This document shows, piece after piece, positions 52,365 to 63,139 of a stretch of DNA of 64,000 nucleotides. The notes below the pieces were generated by a model that ran no database searches, was not told where the DNA came from, and saw only the letters and a list, made by a program, of their open reading frames with translations. Within the stretch, counting starts at the first letter, position 1. The number at the start of each line of letters is the position of its first letter. Origin of the DNA: Diplonema papillatum (Eukaryota > Euglenozoa > Diplonemea > Diplonemida > Diplonemidae); contig JAPJBO010000968.1 of NCBI GenBank assembly GCA_030068145.1, forward strand, positions 1-64,000, read 5' to 3'. The translations under genes were made by a program, and so were the position numbers.

Positions 52365-53289
52365 TGCTTCCACGATTGCATGCAACGTGAAGCCAAACTA
52401 CTGCACGGTTGCGAAAAACCTTCTGAAACAAGACACCTCTTCATCGTCGCTTCCTCTCAAAGCGAACCGTTTCGGGAACCATCTCGAGCGTTGCAAATTA
52501 TTGACACGTGACCGGTTTATGCGCATTGGTATTACGGGACCGTAGAACGTCCTACTATCTTCCTAGGTCCAGTCATACAATCTGGATCGAGTCTACGGGA
52601 TCAACGGTCTCGAGTGTTGCATATTCACAGGCACGTGTTCCATTCATGCGCTTTGCTATTGCGGGACTGCAGGACACCTCAGGGCTTATGTAGAACCCTC
52701 GGTGTAGGCGTTCGACAAGGAACACTCAATTGTGTAATTGTACTGTTTCTACCCTCCCATCCCTTCTAGCCTCGAAAGAGCGCCTGGCGGTGCCTCCGTC
52801 TCCGCCTTGGGGGAAGCTTATCCGCACGGTCCTTCTCCCGTTCTGCAGCTTTCCAGTAGGATATTGCGAGGGGCCTAGGGGCTACGCCGCCGCCAAAACC
52901 CACACCGTGGACACGGAGGGTCGAGCGTGCCACCTCAAAACAAGTGCCAGTACAGGGGCCGCCTACTCGACTTGGAATCCTCCGTCGGCTGCTCACTCTC
53001 CTGCATTAGGAGAATGCTGCGGCTGCGAGCTTAATGGACACAAAGAAAAGGGGAAACTATGGTTTCAAACGTACGACGGGGGTTGCCCCCCGAGATAGCC
53101 ACCGTGTGTGAGGGAGGTCACCCAGTATTTTGTTCTTCAGCGGTTTATGAAACCGTGAAGATTGCGGCGGCGAAGCGCAGAGAAGCGCTTCTGGGCGCAC
53201 TCGGACGTACCGTCTGCATGGTTGCGCGAAATGTTGGTTCCCGCTGGGCTTGCCTTGGGACACCTGCGGGAAATGCGGAGCAGCAGATG
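52365..53289. other. Intergenic, old repeat traces
   Basis: 52690-52790 resembles the 3' part of R1 (GTAGGCGTTCGACAA, TTCTAGCCTCGAAAG). 52490-52660 holds two diverged copies of a ~100-bp block (CGGTYTCGAGYGTTGCA). No gene supported. Confidence 0.5.
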
Positions 53290-53465
53290 AAAACTCCCGG
53301 CCTGACCAAACGAACTAAGTACTAACTAACTTTAATAGGCAGAGAACATAGACAGAAAAAGGTCCAATGCCGACACGACACAAACGAACCGAAGGAGGTG
53401 ATGAAGGAGCAGCCGACGAGTCTGTACACAGCGCCGGAATGCGGCCCGCCCAGCGGATGGTTGAA
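53290..53465 (+). pseudogene. 5' fragment of the potassium-channel gene
   Basis: Reproduces the channel leader (CCTGACCAAACGAAC, ACACAAACGAACCGAAGGAG) and the first ~14 codons (MKEQP.SLYTAP) seen at 56665-56815, then diverges. It lies about 3.4 kb upstream of the intact gene. Confidence 0.88.
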
Positions 53466-53557
53466 GTACCAAAAGGGAAAAGAGTGCGAGGAAGTAATCC
53501 TGCGTGCTGAGGGCAGCAAGTCGCGTTACGCGAAGTACCCTACTGGAATGGGGGGGA

Positions 53558-53618
53558 TGCAAGAACGTGCTTGGAATGGGTATGTGCTCAACACCGCACT
53601 GGTCCCGTCTGCGCCGTG
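53558..53618 (-). repeat. Dispersed ~60-bp conserved motif, copy 3
   Basis: Same motif as at 3222 and 46843 in the orientation opposite to those copies. Confidence 0.75.
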
Positions 53619-53639
53619 TTTCGGTCCTTTAAGCCACTG

Positions 53640-53760
53640 ACAAATAAGGCGGACCATCATCAGCGCGGAACCTGAGTGTCTGCAGACAGGACTGCGGTGT
53701 GAGTCTGGTTTGTTAGGCGGCTGTTCGTAGCTCGTCACACCAGGACCACCCGTGCTACTA
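53640..53760 (-). repeat. Dispersed repeat, inverted relative to 34640-34745
   Basis: CGGAACCTGAGTGTCTGCAG, GTGAGTCTGGTT and GGCTGTTCGTAGC match the reverse complement of the copy downstream of the SDR gene. Confidence 0.7.
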
Positions 53761-54082
53761 GAGCACAGGCGAATGCCCCCAACAACCGTGTCTGAGCAAT
53801 CAGTTAAAAAACTCAGGGCACTCGCCCTGATTGTGACTGCGACTCGCTAGGCAGCACTGACTTGTCTTCTTTTTACGGGGAGGGGGTGTTTCTCCGCTAT
53901 ATATGCGGGCAAGTGTCCGCCAAAGTCTAACTGATACGTTCCCAATGCAGGCATAATCTGCGTCGTCGGCATCACGGTTATCTCTTCGTACATGATGTAT
54001 CATGCTTTCGTGTATAGATGGTGTGATCCATATAGTACGGTGAAACCATGGTAGGACTACGGAAGAACTACGGAAAACTCGA

Positions 54083-56511
54083 AAGGGGTGTCCAAAAATT
54101 ATTTTTCCGGCGCTCGGGATTTTTCCAGGAGCCCGGGTTTCGGCTAAGGGGTAATGCATTTCAGACGGGGTTTCCGCACCTTTTCATGCAGCCTTTTGAT
54201 GACATTTGAGCACTGGGAGCGAAAGAAATGTGAAAACGGGGATTTGCCAAGAGGAAAGGAGAAGTGATGGAGGCTGACGATGTTGTTCGACCAGACTCGA
54301 GTGCAATGTCACTTCGTTTTCCTTTGGCATCCCACGCATCCTAGACGTAACTGTTCTGGTAGAGTGCGAGTGACGTTATGCCGCTGGCAGCCAGGACGAC
54401 ATGGTTGCGCACCGTCGTAGGTATTCCCATGCACGAGCGGTAAGCAAAGGTGTCTCGTCGGCGCGTCGAAGAGATCTGGGCTTGAACCTAGTCTCGCGAG
54501 ATATGGAGTTCCTGAAGAAAACCCAAAACTGCAATGTCGCCCTGCAGTTCGATACTGGGTCACGAAACCCGGCTTCGCAATGGGCCGGTGGCCACTTTAC
54601 AGCGACATGGAAAAACGATGAAGGGAGAATCCTGTGGCACCACCTCGACGTCCACATCACATGCCGTCAATGGTATCATCCAGAAGATGGTTCAGTACTT
54701 CGCGAAGTTGACAGACGAACTGATTGCGTTGAATGAGGAAGCCTCATTGGGCAAGACCGTTTTTGTGTCGTGTATGTCGACAGGGGTGCTGCTCTAGGTG
54801 GATTCGCGTGCACGCGGGGCTTTGTCCACCGCATGCACCGGGTTGCCACAGCAGCGATCTCGTCGCTTCACTTTGAGAAGGAGACAAAGGCTGTCCAGAG
54901 TTTCAGGAATGGCTTGCCGCCGAATACAGCATTCAAGAGGTCAAGGGGTTCTTGTGGCAGTGCGCCACACTCGGCCCATGCAGGTTTGGCCCTGCATGGG
55001 CTGCTGCGTTCTGCATGAGTGCCCATGTTGGAAACTCGGGAAAGTCGGTACTTGAGTTGCTACTCGTGTTCTTCGGTAAGTTCCCTGAGATGGTATCGCA
55101 GTCATCTGCAAAGACGAACGTCCTGCACCGCTTAGGGAAGCAAGATGCTCAGACTACAGATCGCAGGTTGGGTCTAGGCTTCGCTCTTGTTGTGTACCCT
55201 TTCTTCAGAGCTCTGTGGGGGTTTGCTGATGGTAATCACACAAACCTCACATTCACGGTTGGCATCGTGAAATCGCTGTTCTCAAGTTTGTCCATCGTTG
55301 CAATGAAGATGCGACGTAGGGAAACTGTGCAGGGTGTTCCTCAGGAATGTCGGATCACACCTGAGACGCTGTCGTGGAAGACAACCGTACCCCAATCCCG
55401 AAGCAGTGCCACAAGTGAACGCCAACCTTCCCGACGGTGTTGTACGTCACGGAATTGGAAAGTACTATGGAGCAAAGGCACTTCGTCTCGGGCGATCACC
55501 CCACTGTCCGGCCGAAACACAAGTGACGCTGCTTTTCTGAAAGGCCTGCTGCACCACGCAGCCTGCGGGTTCATCTTGGAAGTACAAAGGTTTTGCACTC
55601 AGGAAGACCCCTCTGTTCCGCGTCCTGTAACGCTTGGCCCATCCCTGGTCGAAGGCACTGTCGGAAAGCTCAAGCGAGAAATAGCGGATCAGGGAAACCG
55701 GCGGATTCGACATTTGCTGTCGCGCCAAGTTGTGCACCGCGGCACCTCCCCGTCCACGGTACGCCGCCACTTCGGGTGCAAAGATGCCTCGAAAATACGG
55801 TGGCGTCAGCAATCGAAAGCATCCAGGATCGCAAAGTACGCCTGGGGCGCTTGAAGCTGGACTACCTCGCCAAGAAAGAGAAGATAGCCGGTAAAGCTCG
55901 CGGAGAAAGCAACGGCGGGAGGCGTACCGCCAGAACGTGGAACTGCGGTTCGATTATGACACCAACTGGCCGAAGGAGCTCCTCATGAAGCAAGCTGACG
56001 CTCGTCGCTTCACCGCGTCACAGAAGTTGAACAAGAAGGACTTGGTCTCCCGCATCCAAGGGTGCGATGCAGGAAGTACGAACGCGGCGCTTCTTGCTTT
56101 GGCAAAGAAGCGCAGCATCAGTAGGGTCCTTCGAGCACAACACCCACCCTGCTCAAAAAACTGCAAGAGTATGACGACAAGTTGCCGTTGCCATCATCGG
56201 TGAAAGACTCCATGTTAGCTGTTGATGATGGCAACGAGTCTGTGTCGGAGGATGATATTGAAGACGGACACTTTGAGAGCGGTGGAGACAGCGACACCAG
56301 CGACGAAGACGTCAAACATGACATGATGCAGATACAGATATTCTGTGACATAACCAGTAGAATCTAGCGGTCGATTTTCTGCCTCGTTTTTTTTCTTTTT
56401 TGGTTGCAGAATTTGGTGCTCCAGGCATGCAGAGACCAAACTGACAGCCCTGCGCAAGTAGTTGGGTAAAAAACGAACTTTCACTGTAAAAATGATTTTT
56501 GGACACCCCTT
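54083..56511. mobile_element. 2.43-kb TIR element with unrecognised coding remains
   Basis: AAGGGGTGTCCAAAAAT..ATTTTT at 54083-54106 is inverted at 56488-56511 (one mismatch in 24). The flanks 54034-54082 and 56512-56550 are themselves imperfect direct repeats (TAGTACGG, ACTACGGAAGAA.TACGGAAA). If the right TA is original, this would be a Tc1/mariner-like end, but the left flank is GA. The interior has several plus-strand ORFs in different frames. Confidence 0.75.
54376..56367 (+). pseudogene. Frameshifted coding region of the TIR element, family unknown
   Basis: Successive plus-strand frames read like parts of one protein: LNLVSRDMEFLKKTQNCNVA near 54480-54540; KTNVLHRLGKQDAQTTDRRL and FALVVYPFFRALWGFADGN (55115-55250); LDYLAKKEKIAGKA near 55860; VELRFDYDTNWPKELLMKQA and SQKLNKKDLVSRIQG (55940-56070); then an acidic tail (NESVSEDDIEDGHFESGGDS) ending near 56367. 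At least four frame changes separate them. I cannot assign a transposase family and see no DDE/D triad with confidence. Confidence 0.45.
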
Positions 56512-56773
56512 AGTACGGCAAGACTACGGAAGAAGTACGGAAAACTGGAGGGCGGACCACACCAATAGAGCAAAGCGTTTACCCACATCCTGCCCAGCTT
56601 GCCTTAGAGCACCTGCGTGTATGTATAACACACAGATGTGCCGCCCCAGCCAAACCCCCCCCACCTGACCAAACGAACAGGGTAAATAAGCAAATCCCAC
56701 AGACAGAAGAAAGGTCCACCCGGACTGCCGGCGAGCGATCGTCGCGCGCGACACAAACGAACCGAAGGAGGCG

Positions 56774-59700
56774 ATGAAGGAGCAGCCGGCGAGTCTGTAC
56801 ACGGCGCCGGATGCGGTGTTGCCCGACCAGCGGGGCTTCGCCGTCGAAACGCTGAAGTCGCGGCTGCAGAAGAAGTGGACAGACGGGTTCAGCCGGCCGT
56901 GGGACAACTGGGTCCTCGTCTTCAGCCTGGTCAGCGCCGTCGTATACGTGGTCGAGACTTACTCCGAGGACACCACCACGCCGCTTTGGTCACAGGTCGT
57001 CGAGTTCACGGTGGCGTCGTTCTTCATTTGCGATTACGCGATCCGGTTTTACTTGGCAGAGAACCGATGCAAGTTCTGCATGCGGCCGTCGTCGGTGCTC
57101 GATATGCTTTGCATCCTGCCCGTCCTGTTCATCTTCACGATGGAGCGCGAGGATGATGCGCAGCAGTTCATCTTCTTCCTGCAGTTCCTTCGGGTCGTAC
57201 GCCTCGTCCGGATCCTGAGGGGTTACCGGGCCGTGACCGTGAGCAAGAGGGGGGACCCGGACAACCTGAAGCGGCAGCTGAACATCTTGATCTACACCCT
57301 GCTGACGCTGATTTTCATCACAGCGGCGCTGCTGCACCTCGTGGAGAAGTACGCGCGGGTGTCGTGGTGGGACGACGCGGGCGGGGTGAACGAGTTGGGG
57401 AGCTTCCACGATGCTGTGTACTTCGTGGTGATAACCTTGACGACGGTCGGATACGGTGACATCACGCCGAAGACGGCGATCGGGCGGGGGCTGGTGATGG
57501 TGTTCGTGACGGCGTCGGTGGTCATCATCCCCCGGGAGAGCGGGAAGCTGTCGGAGCTCATGGCGCTGACGTCACCGTATGCGGGGGCCTTCACCAACGA
57601 GGAGAAGCAGGCGCACATCCTCGTCGGCGGCCACGTCGAGTTTTTGAACCTGCGGTCGTTTTTGATGGAGTTCTTCCACTCGGCCCACGGGCATCACCAA
57701 ATGCAGGTCCTCGTCATGTCGCCGTCACCCCCTTCAAAAACGGTTAAGCTGCTCTTCGGACAGAACGGGCTATTCGGAGATCGCGTGCAGTTCTTCGAAG
57801 GATCGGCGCTCGACGAGGCCGACTTGACGAGGATGCGGTACCGCAGTGCGTCGGCCTGCTTCTTCCTCGCGGACAAACTCAGCAACGACCCCCACCTCGC
57901 GGACTGCGAGACGATCATGCGCGTGCTGTCGGCGAAGAACTGCTCCGCCCACGTCCCCGTGTTCGCGCAGCTGCTGCTTTCGGAGTCCAAGGAGCAGGTA
58001 GTAACCGCCGGGGCCGACTACGTGGTGTGCCTCCGGGAGCTGAAGATGCACATCCTCGCGACGAGCTCTCTCGTGCATGGGTTTTCGACGCTCTTCTGCA
58101 ACCTTTTCCGCAACGAGGACTACATCTTCGACAAGCCGGGCCACTGGCTTTCCGAGTACTGCCACGGGATCAGCTACGAAGTGTACACCCTCACCCGGTT
58201 CCCCTCGTGCATGGTCGGGAAGAAGTTCAGCGTCGTGGCGTGCTTCATTTACCAGAAGTGGGGCAGCCTGCTCTTCGGGGTCCAGGCCACCGCACCAGGC
58301 GGTGGCCGGCAGCCGATGCTCAACCCCATCTCCACCGTCGGAGCGTCGTACTACATACAACAGTCGGACAGCGGGTTCATCTTCGCGGTCGACAGCTCGA
58401 TCACCGAAGAGATCGAGCGATTCGACGGAGAAGTCGCCTTTTTGGACGCGAACACCTCCCCTCCGCAATCGCGGGGCCCGAGCCTGCGGAACATGTCGAA
58501 GGTATCGAAGGACTCGTCCGTCCTAGACCGGCGGTCCTTTTCCAAGCCGCTGGGGTCACCTACGGACTCCTCGAGGGCGAGGGCCAGGGATTCACGGGCG
58601 GAGCCCCCGCAGCTGACCTTCGAAGAGGAGGTGGGCACTCCTAACCGGACGGTCGGCTTCTCGGATTTGATGCCGGCCGACAGCCCGCCCCCGCGCTTCG
58701 GGTTCGCTGACTCGGAGATACCGACGTTCATGAGCGAGGGGTCGCTGGTGAGTCACCGACAGAACCCGCTGCGGTTTTCGTCGCGGCACACTGCGAAGGG
58801 GTGCGTGGTCGTGGCGGATTCTCCGGCGGAGAAGGACATCCTCGACGCTTCCGGGACGCTGTCGTCGGGGACAGCGAAGCACCACCGGTCCATCATCAAG
58901 AACCCCCCGCCGCTGATCCCGGCGATGAAGCGGCCGAAGCACAAGGTGATGGCCAGCTGCGGCGAGCTGCCGCCGCTCATCCCGCTCGGCGGCGTCGAGG
59001 ACTGCGAGGACCGCCTGCGGCACGAGAAGATCATCGACCACGTCCCCGCCGACATCGGCGGGCACATCGTCGCCGTCACGCACGACATGTCGTCGCTGCT
59101 GCACTTCGTCGCCCTCTTCCGGGTCGACGTATCTCGCTCCGCGCGGACGTTCCCCATCGTCTGCGTGGTGCCCAGAGTACCCGAACCCGACCTGCTTCGG
59201 ACCTGCCTGCGGTACCCTGAAGTCTTCTTCATCATTGGCAGCGGCAAGGAGAAGAGCGACTTCGTCAAGTGCGGCTGCGTGCGCGCGCGGACGTGCGTGA
59301 TCCTGTTTTCCGGTACCATCGGGAAAACGAATCTGCAGTACCCTTCCGAGTACGACGGGTCCGGGGAGGAGATGATGGCGGATTTCGACGCGATTAGCAC
59401 CCTCGCGTGCGTGAGGGCCGTGTGCCAGACCCCGTGCCAGGCGGAGCCGCAGCGCCCGTTCACGATCGTCGAGCTGGTGCACAAGCAGAACGCCCGGTTC
59501 CTCCACCCGAAGCACTCGGACGAGAACGGGAAGATCACCGAGTCGAACGACTACATCGTGCCGTCGTACGCGGGGGGCAACGTGTACTCGGACGCGGTCA
59601 TGGACTCGCTCTTGTGCCAGGTCTTTTACAACCACGACCTGCTGCTCATCCTGCGGCTGTTCCTCAACCCGGGCCCGCTGGGGGACGGCGCCGCGGAGGA

Positions 59701-59965
59701 GTTCTTCTCGTCGAAGGTGTTCTCTCTGTCGACGCCGCCCGAGCTTGCCGGGTCGACCTTCGGCGAGCTGCTCATCCGCCTCCTCATCAACGAGTCGGTC
59801 CTTCCCATCGGGCTCTTCCGGGCCCCGGCGGCGGCCGCCCCGCCGCCTCTGGCATCTTGCATCCCGTACGTCTTCCTTTGCCCCAGCGAGGACACCATAG
59901 TGCACGCGCACGACGTCCTGTTCGTTCTTGCGGAGCGTGACCCGCAACTTCATGCAAAAGGGTGA
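56774..59965 (+). CDS. Slo/BK-type potassium channel with two RCK domains
   Basis: 1063 residues. S1 (about 46-62), S2 (74-95), S3 (107-122), an arginine-rich S4 (RVVRLVRILRGYR, 140-152), S5 (169-191), a pore loop with the K+ selectivity filter TVGYGD (224-229) and S6 (236-252). RCK1 begins at HILVGGHVEFLNLRSFL (281) and RCK2 near GGHIVAVTHDMSSLL (762). PSYAGGNVYSDAVMDSLL (about 929) matches the conserved stretch late in RCK2 of Slo channels. A Ser/Pro-rich linker (about 560-700) joins the RCK domains. It should form a tetrameric plasma- or endomembrane K+ channel gated by voltage and/or intracellular ligands; I see no clear acidic calcium bowl, and no extra S0 helix. Apparently intronless. 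A 5' fragment lies upstream and the 3' end is amplified downstream. Confidence 0.94.
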   Translation: MKEQPASLYTAPDAVLPDQRGFAVETLKSRLQKKWTDGFSRPWDNWVLVFSLVSAVVYVVETYSEDTTTPLWSQVVEFTVASFFICDYAIRFYLAENRCKFCMRPSSVLDMLCILPVLFIFTMEREDDAQQFIFFLQFLRVVRLVRILRGYRAVTVSKRGDPDNLKRQLNILIYTLLTLIFITAALLHLVEKYARVSWWDDAGGVNELGSFHDAVYFVVITLTTVGYGDITPKTAIGRGLVMVFVTASVVIIPRESGKLSELMALTSPYAGAFTNEEKQAHILVGGHVEFLNLRSFLMEFFHSAHGHHQMQVLVMSPSPPSKTVKLLFGQNGLFGDRVQFFEGSALDEADLTRMRYRSASACFFLADKLSNDPHLADCETIMRVLSAKNCSAHVPVFAQLLLSESKEQVVTAGADYVVCLRELKMHILATSSLVHGFSTLFCNLFRNEDYIFDKPGHWLSEYCHGISYEVYTLTRFPSCMVGKKFSVVACFIYQKWGSLLFGVQATAPGGGRQPMLNPISTVGASYYIQQSDSGFIFAVDSSITEEIERFDGEVAFLDANTSPPQSRGPSLRNMSKVSKDSSVLDRRSFSKPLGSPTDSSRARARDSRAEPPQLTFEEEVGTPNRTVGFSDLMPADSPPPRFGFADSEIPTFMSEGSLVSHRQNPLRFSSRHTAKGCVVVADSPAEKDILDASGTLSSGTAKHHRSIIKNPPPLIPAMKRPKHKVMASCGELPPLIPLGGVEDCEDRLRHEKIIDHVPADIGGHIVAVTHDMSSLLHFVALFRVDVSRSARTFPIVCVVPRVPEPDLLRTCLRYPEVFFIIGSGKEKSDFVKCGCVRARTCVILFSGTIGKTNLQYPSEYDGSGEEMMADFDAISTLACVRAVCQTPCQAEPQRPFTIVELVHKQNARFLHPKHSDENGKITESNDYIVPSYAGGNVYSDAVMDSLLCQVFYNHDLLLILRLFLNPGPLGDGAAEEFFSSKVFSLSTPPELAGSTFGELLIRLLINESVLPIGLFRAPAAAAPPPLASCIPYVFLCPSEDTIVHAHDVLFVLAERDPQLHAKG

Positions 59966-61800
59966 AATGGGTTGCGAGGTCTTGTCGTGGCCAGTCCCAT
60001 CGGGTCTTCCTTTTGCCTGCCGTCCTGTGCGCTTCCTTTGCCTCAGCGAGGACACCATAGTGCACGCGCACGACGTCCTGTTCGTTCTTGCGGAGCGTGA
60101 CCCGCAACTTCATGCAAAAGGGTGAAATGGGTTGCAAGGTCTTGTCGTGGGGGGCTAGTCCCATCGGGTCTTCCTTTTGCCTGCCGTCCTGTGCGCTTCC
60201 TTTGCCTCAGCGAGGACACCATAGTGCACGCGCACGACGTCCTGTTCGTTCTTGCGGAGCGTGACCCGCAACTTCATGCAAAAGGGTGAAATGGGTTGCA
60301 AGGTCTTGTCGTGGGGGGCTAGTCCCATCGGGTCTTCCTTTTGCCTGCCGTCCTGTGCGCTTCCTTTGCCTCAGCGAGGACACCATAGTGCACGCGCACG
60401 ACGTCCTGTTCGTTCTTGCGGAGCGTGACCCGCAACTTCACGCAAAGGGGTGAAATGGGGCGGATGGTCTTGTCGTGGCCAGTCCCATCGGATCTTCCTT
60501 TTGCCTGCCGTCCTGTGCGCTTCCTTTGCCTCAGCGAGGACACCATTGTTCACGCGCACGACGTCCTGTTCGTTCTTGCGGAGCGTGACCCGCAACTTCA
60601 CGCAAAAGGGTGAAATGGGGCGGATGGTCTTGTCATGGCCAGTCCCATCGGATCTTCCTTTTGCCTGCCGTCCTGTGCGCTTCCTTTGCCTCAGCGAGGA
60701 CACCATTGTTCACGCGCACGACGTCCTGTTCGTTCTTGCGGAGCGTGACCCGCAACTTCACGCAAAAGGGTGAAATGGGGCGGATGGTCTTGTCATGGCC
60801 AGTCCCATCGGATCTTCCTTTTGCCTGCCGTCCTGTGCGCTTCCTTTGCCTCAGCGAGGACACCATTGTTCACGCGCACGACGTCCTGTTCGTTCTTGCT
60901 GAGCGTGACCCGCAGCTTCATGCAAAGGGGTGAAATGGGGCGGATGATCTTGTCGTGGCCAGTCCCATCGGATCTTCCTTTTGCCTGCCGTCCTGTGCGC
61001 TTCCTTTGCCTCAGCGAGGACACCATAGTGCACGCGCACGACGTCCTGTTCGTTCTTGCGGAGCGTGACCCGCAACTTCATGCAAAAGGGTGAAATGGGT
61101 TGCAAGGTCTTGTCGTGGGGGGCTAGTCCCATCGGGTCTTCCTTTTGCCTGCCGTCCTGTGCGCTTCCTTTGCCTCAGCGAGGACACCATAGTGCACGCG
61201 CACGACGTCCTGTTCGTTCTTGCGGAGCGTGACCCGCAACTTCACGCAAAGGGGTGAAATGGGGCGGATGGTCTTGTCGTGGCCAGTCCCATCGGATCTT
61301 CCTTTTGCCTGCCGTCCTGTGCGCTTCCTTTGCCTCAGCGAGGACACCATTGTTCACGCGCACGACGTCCTGTTCGTTCTTGCGGAGCGTGACCCGCAAC
61401 TTCACGCAAAAGGGTGAAATGGGGCGGATGGTCTTGTCATGGCCAGTCCCATCGGATCTTCCTTTTGCCTGCCGTCCTGTGCGCTTCCTTTGCCTCAGCG
61501 AGGACACCATTGTTCACGCGCACGACGTCCTGTTCGTTCTTGCGGAGCGTGACCCGCAACTTCACGCAAAAGGGTGAAATGGGGCGGATGGTCTTGTCAT
61601 GGCCAGTCCCATCGGATCTTCCTTTTGCCTGCCGTCCTGTGCGCTTCCTTTGCCTCAGCGAGGACACCATTGTTCACGCGCACGACGTCCTGTTCGTTCT
61701 TGCTGAGCGTGACCCGCAGCTTCATGCAAAAGGGTGAAATGGGTTGCAAGGTCTTGTCGTGGCTAGTCCCATCGGGTCTTCCTTTGCCCTAACGAGGACA
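59867..61800 (+). repeat. Tandem array of the channel gene's 3' end (12 copies plus a partial)
   Basis: A ~160-164-bp unit carrying the last ~35 codons (FLC.SEDTIVHAHDVLFVLA..DPQLHAKG and stop) is present 12 times including the gene's own, with a partial copy at about 61788. Landmark GTTCTTGCGGAGCGTGACCC lies near 59928, 60090, 60252, 60414 and so on to 61698 (two copies have GCTGAGCG). The block 60371-61010 recurs at 61175-61760, offset exactly 804 bp, so a five-unit higher-order duplication occurred. The peptide frame and stop are kept in every full copy. Confidence 0.95.
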
Positions 61801-63009
61801 CCACCGTTTCACTGCGTGGAGAAGCCACCCACCGCTCCCACGACGTCCTGTACGTTCTTGCCGTCTCTCAACGCGCACACTTGGCAGTCTAATCCAATAA
61901 TTTGCAGTGCCCTGATCCTCTTATTTGTATGCACGGGTGGTTTCCAGGGGTGACACCGGCTTTTTTCATTCAGCATTTGTTTCTCGTTTGCGAGCTTCTC
62001 CACAAGTATACGGGACGTGCCTGCACGACTTTCCAGTTGCGCAGCGAGCACCGACCTAATCATGTCTTGTTTCAACGCGTTCTTGGCAGCAACAGCCTTC
62101 CGTTTCTGTCTTCAATGCCTACGAAGCTGTCTAAAAACAGTCGGCGTGCATGGTTGTTCCCGCAAAGCATTGCTCTTGCACGCAGGGATGAGATCCTTCA
62201 GGAGCAGCAGTTGTCAGTTGTCAATTGCTTCGCTGGGCGACAGGTCATTCGCCACTTCCCCGTGCGAGTCTCGGAAGAGACTTAACACTATGACCCAGGT
62301 GACGACTGCCGACCATGGTGAGTGCTTGCACCAGGAGTTTGGAATAGCTTGCCATTGCAAAGAGAGAGCTTGCCACATCATCGGGTTAGGTGTGCCGCCT
62401 GTGTAAAAGTATTCAGTTGTTGCACAAGGCCGAAGCCCCAGGCAGTTTACACCGCACATTGAAAGGAAAACCGAGCCGAATGCCGGATGGAGAAGCTGAC
62501 AACCACCCACGCTTTATCCGTCCCCCCAAGGATCCCACCCCTTCGGAGGAGAGTCATCAGGACCCAAAAACAGCGTGCCAGCAACTCAAACGCGACTTGT
62601 GAAAAGCGACATGTGAACCATACTTCGCTCCTGACGTTTAATCAACTCTACGCCATACGCTTTTGACGCACACACACACTCACACCCACGCAAACATCTC
62701 ACACTTACTTAGGGCTGTGGGAGATACGTCGGTGTTGTCTCCCCTCTCCACTCCTCTTTCTCTCTCTCGCGGTTACCCGAGATCTGCGGAAGAGAGAAGA
62801 AGGAAGAAGAACAGGGGCTTATATATGAATAGCAAACTTGGGCCGTCTCCCAAGTTTACTGTTTACTCGAAAAAAAACTTGGGCGGGCGCAGCCTACTAG
62901 CTTGGGGGGGGTCAGCTGGTCGCCAGACCAGAGTTGGTCTGGAAACTGGTCTGGGTCAAAAAAAATAAAAAATCTAGCTATTATTATTTTCCCGGAGGAA
63001 CCGGCTACC
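61801..63009. other. Intergenic, no clear gene
   Basis: On the minus strand, 62075-61809 could encode a charged helical peptide (DMIRSVLAAQLESRAGTSRI...VEKLANEKQMLNEK) interrupted upstream by stops; it may be a decayed coding fragment of unknown origin. A (CA)-rich tract lies at 62660-62695, and CCAGACCAG/CTGGTCTGG inversions at 62920-62955. Confidence 0.35.
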
Positions 63010-63130
63010 CACAGTGTACTACACACTGTGTACTACAGTGTGTACAGGGTACCACAGTGTACTACCACCGTGCACCACGGGGTACCACAGTGTGCTACCA
63101 CGGGGTACCACAGTGTACTACCACCGTGTT
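63010..63130. repeat. Short tandem/palindromic GTACCACAGTGTACTACCAC repeats
   Basis: Irregular repeats of TACCACAGTGTACTACCAC and CACGGGGTACCACAGTG, including the palindrome GTACTACACACTGTGTAC. They lead directly into the hAT-like frame. Confidence 0.85.
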
Positions 63131-63139
63131 CAACCACCG

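Noticed and set aside
55590-55860. Helix-turn-helix of a Tc1/mariner transposase (GTSPSTVRRHF)
   Set aside because: The short match lies in only one of several shifting frames and no catalytic triad follows; not enough to name the family.
58592-60058. 488-codon ORF opposite the channel gene
   Set aside because: Antisense shadow; runs through the RCK2 coding sequence and into the tandem array.
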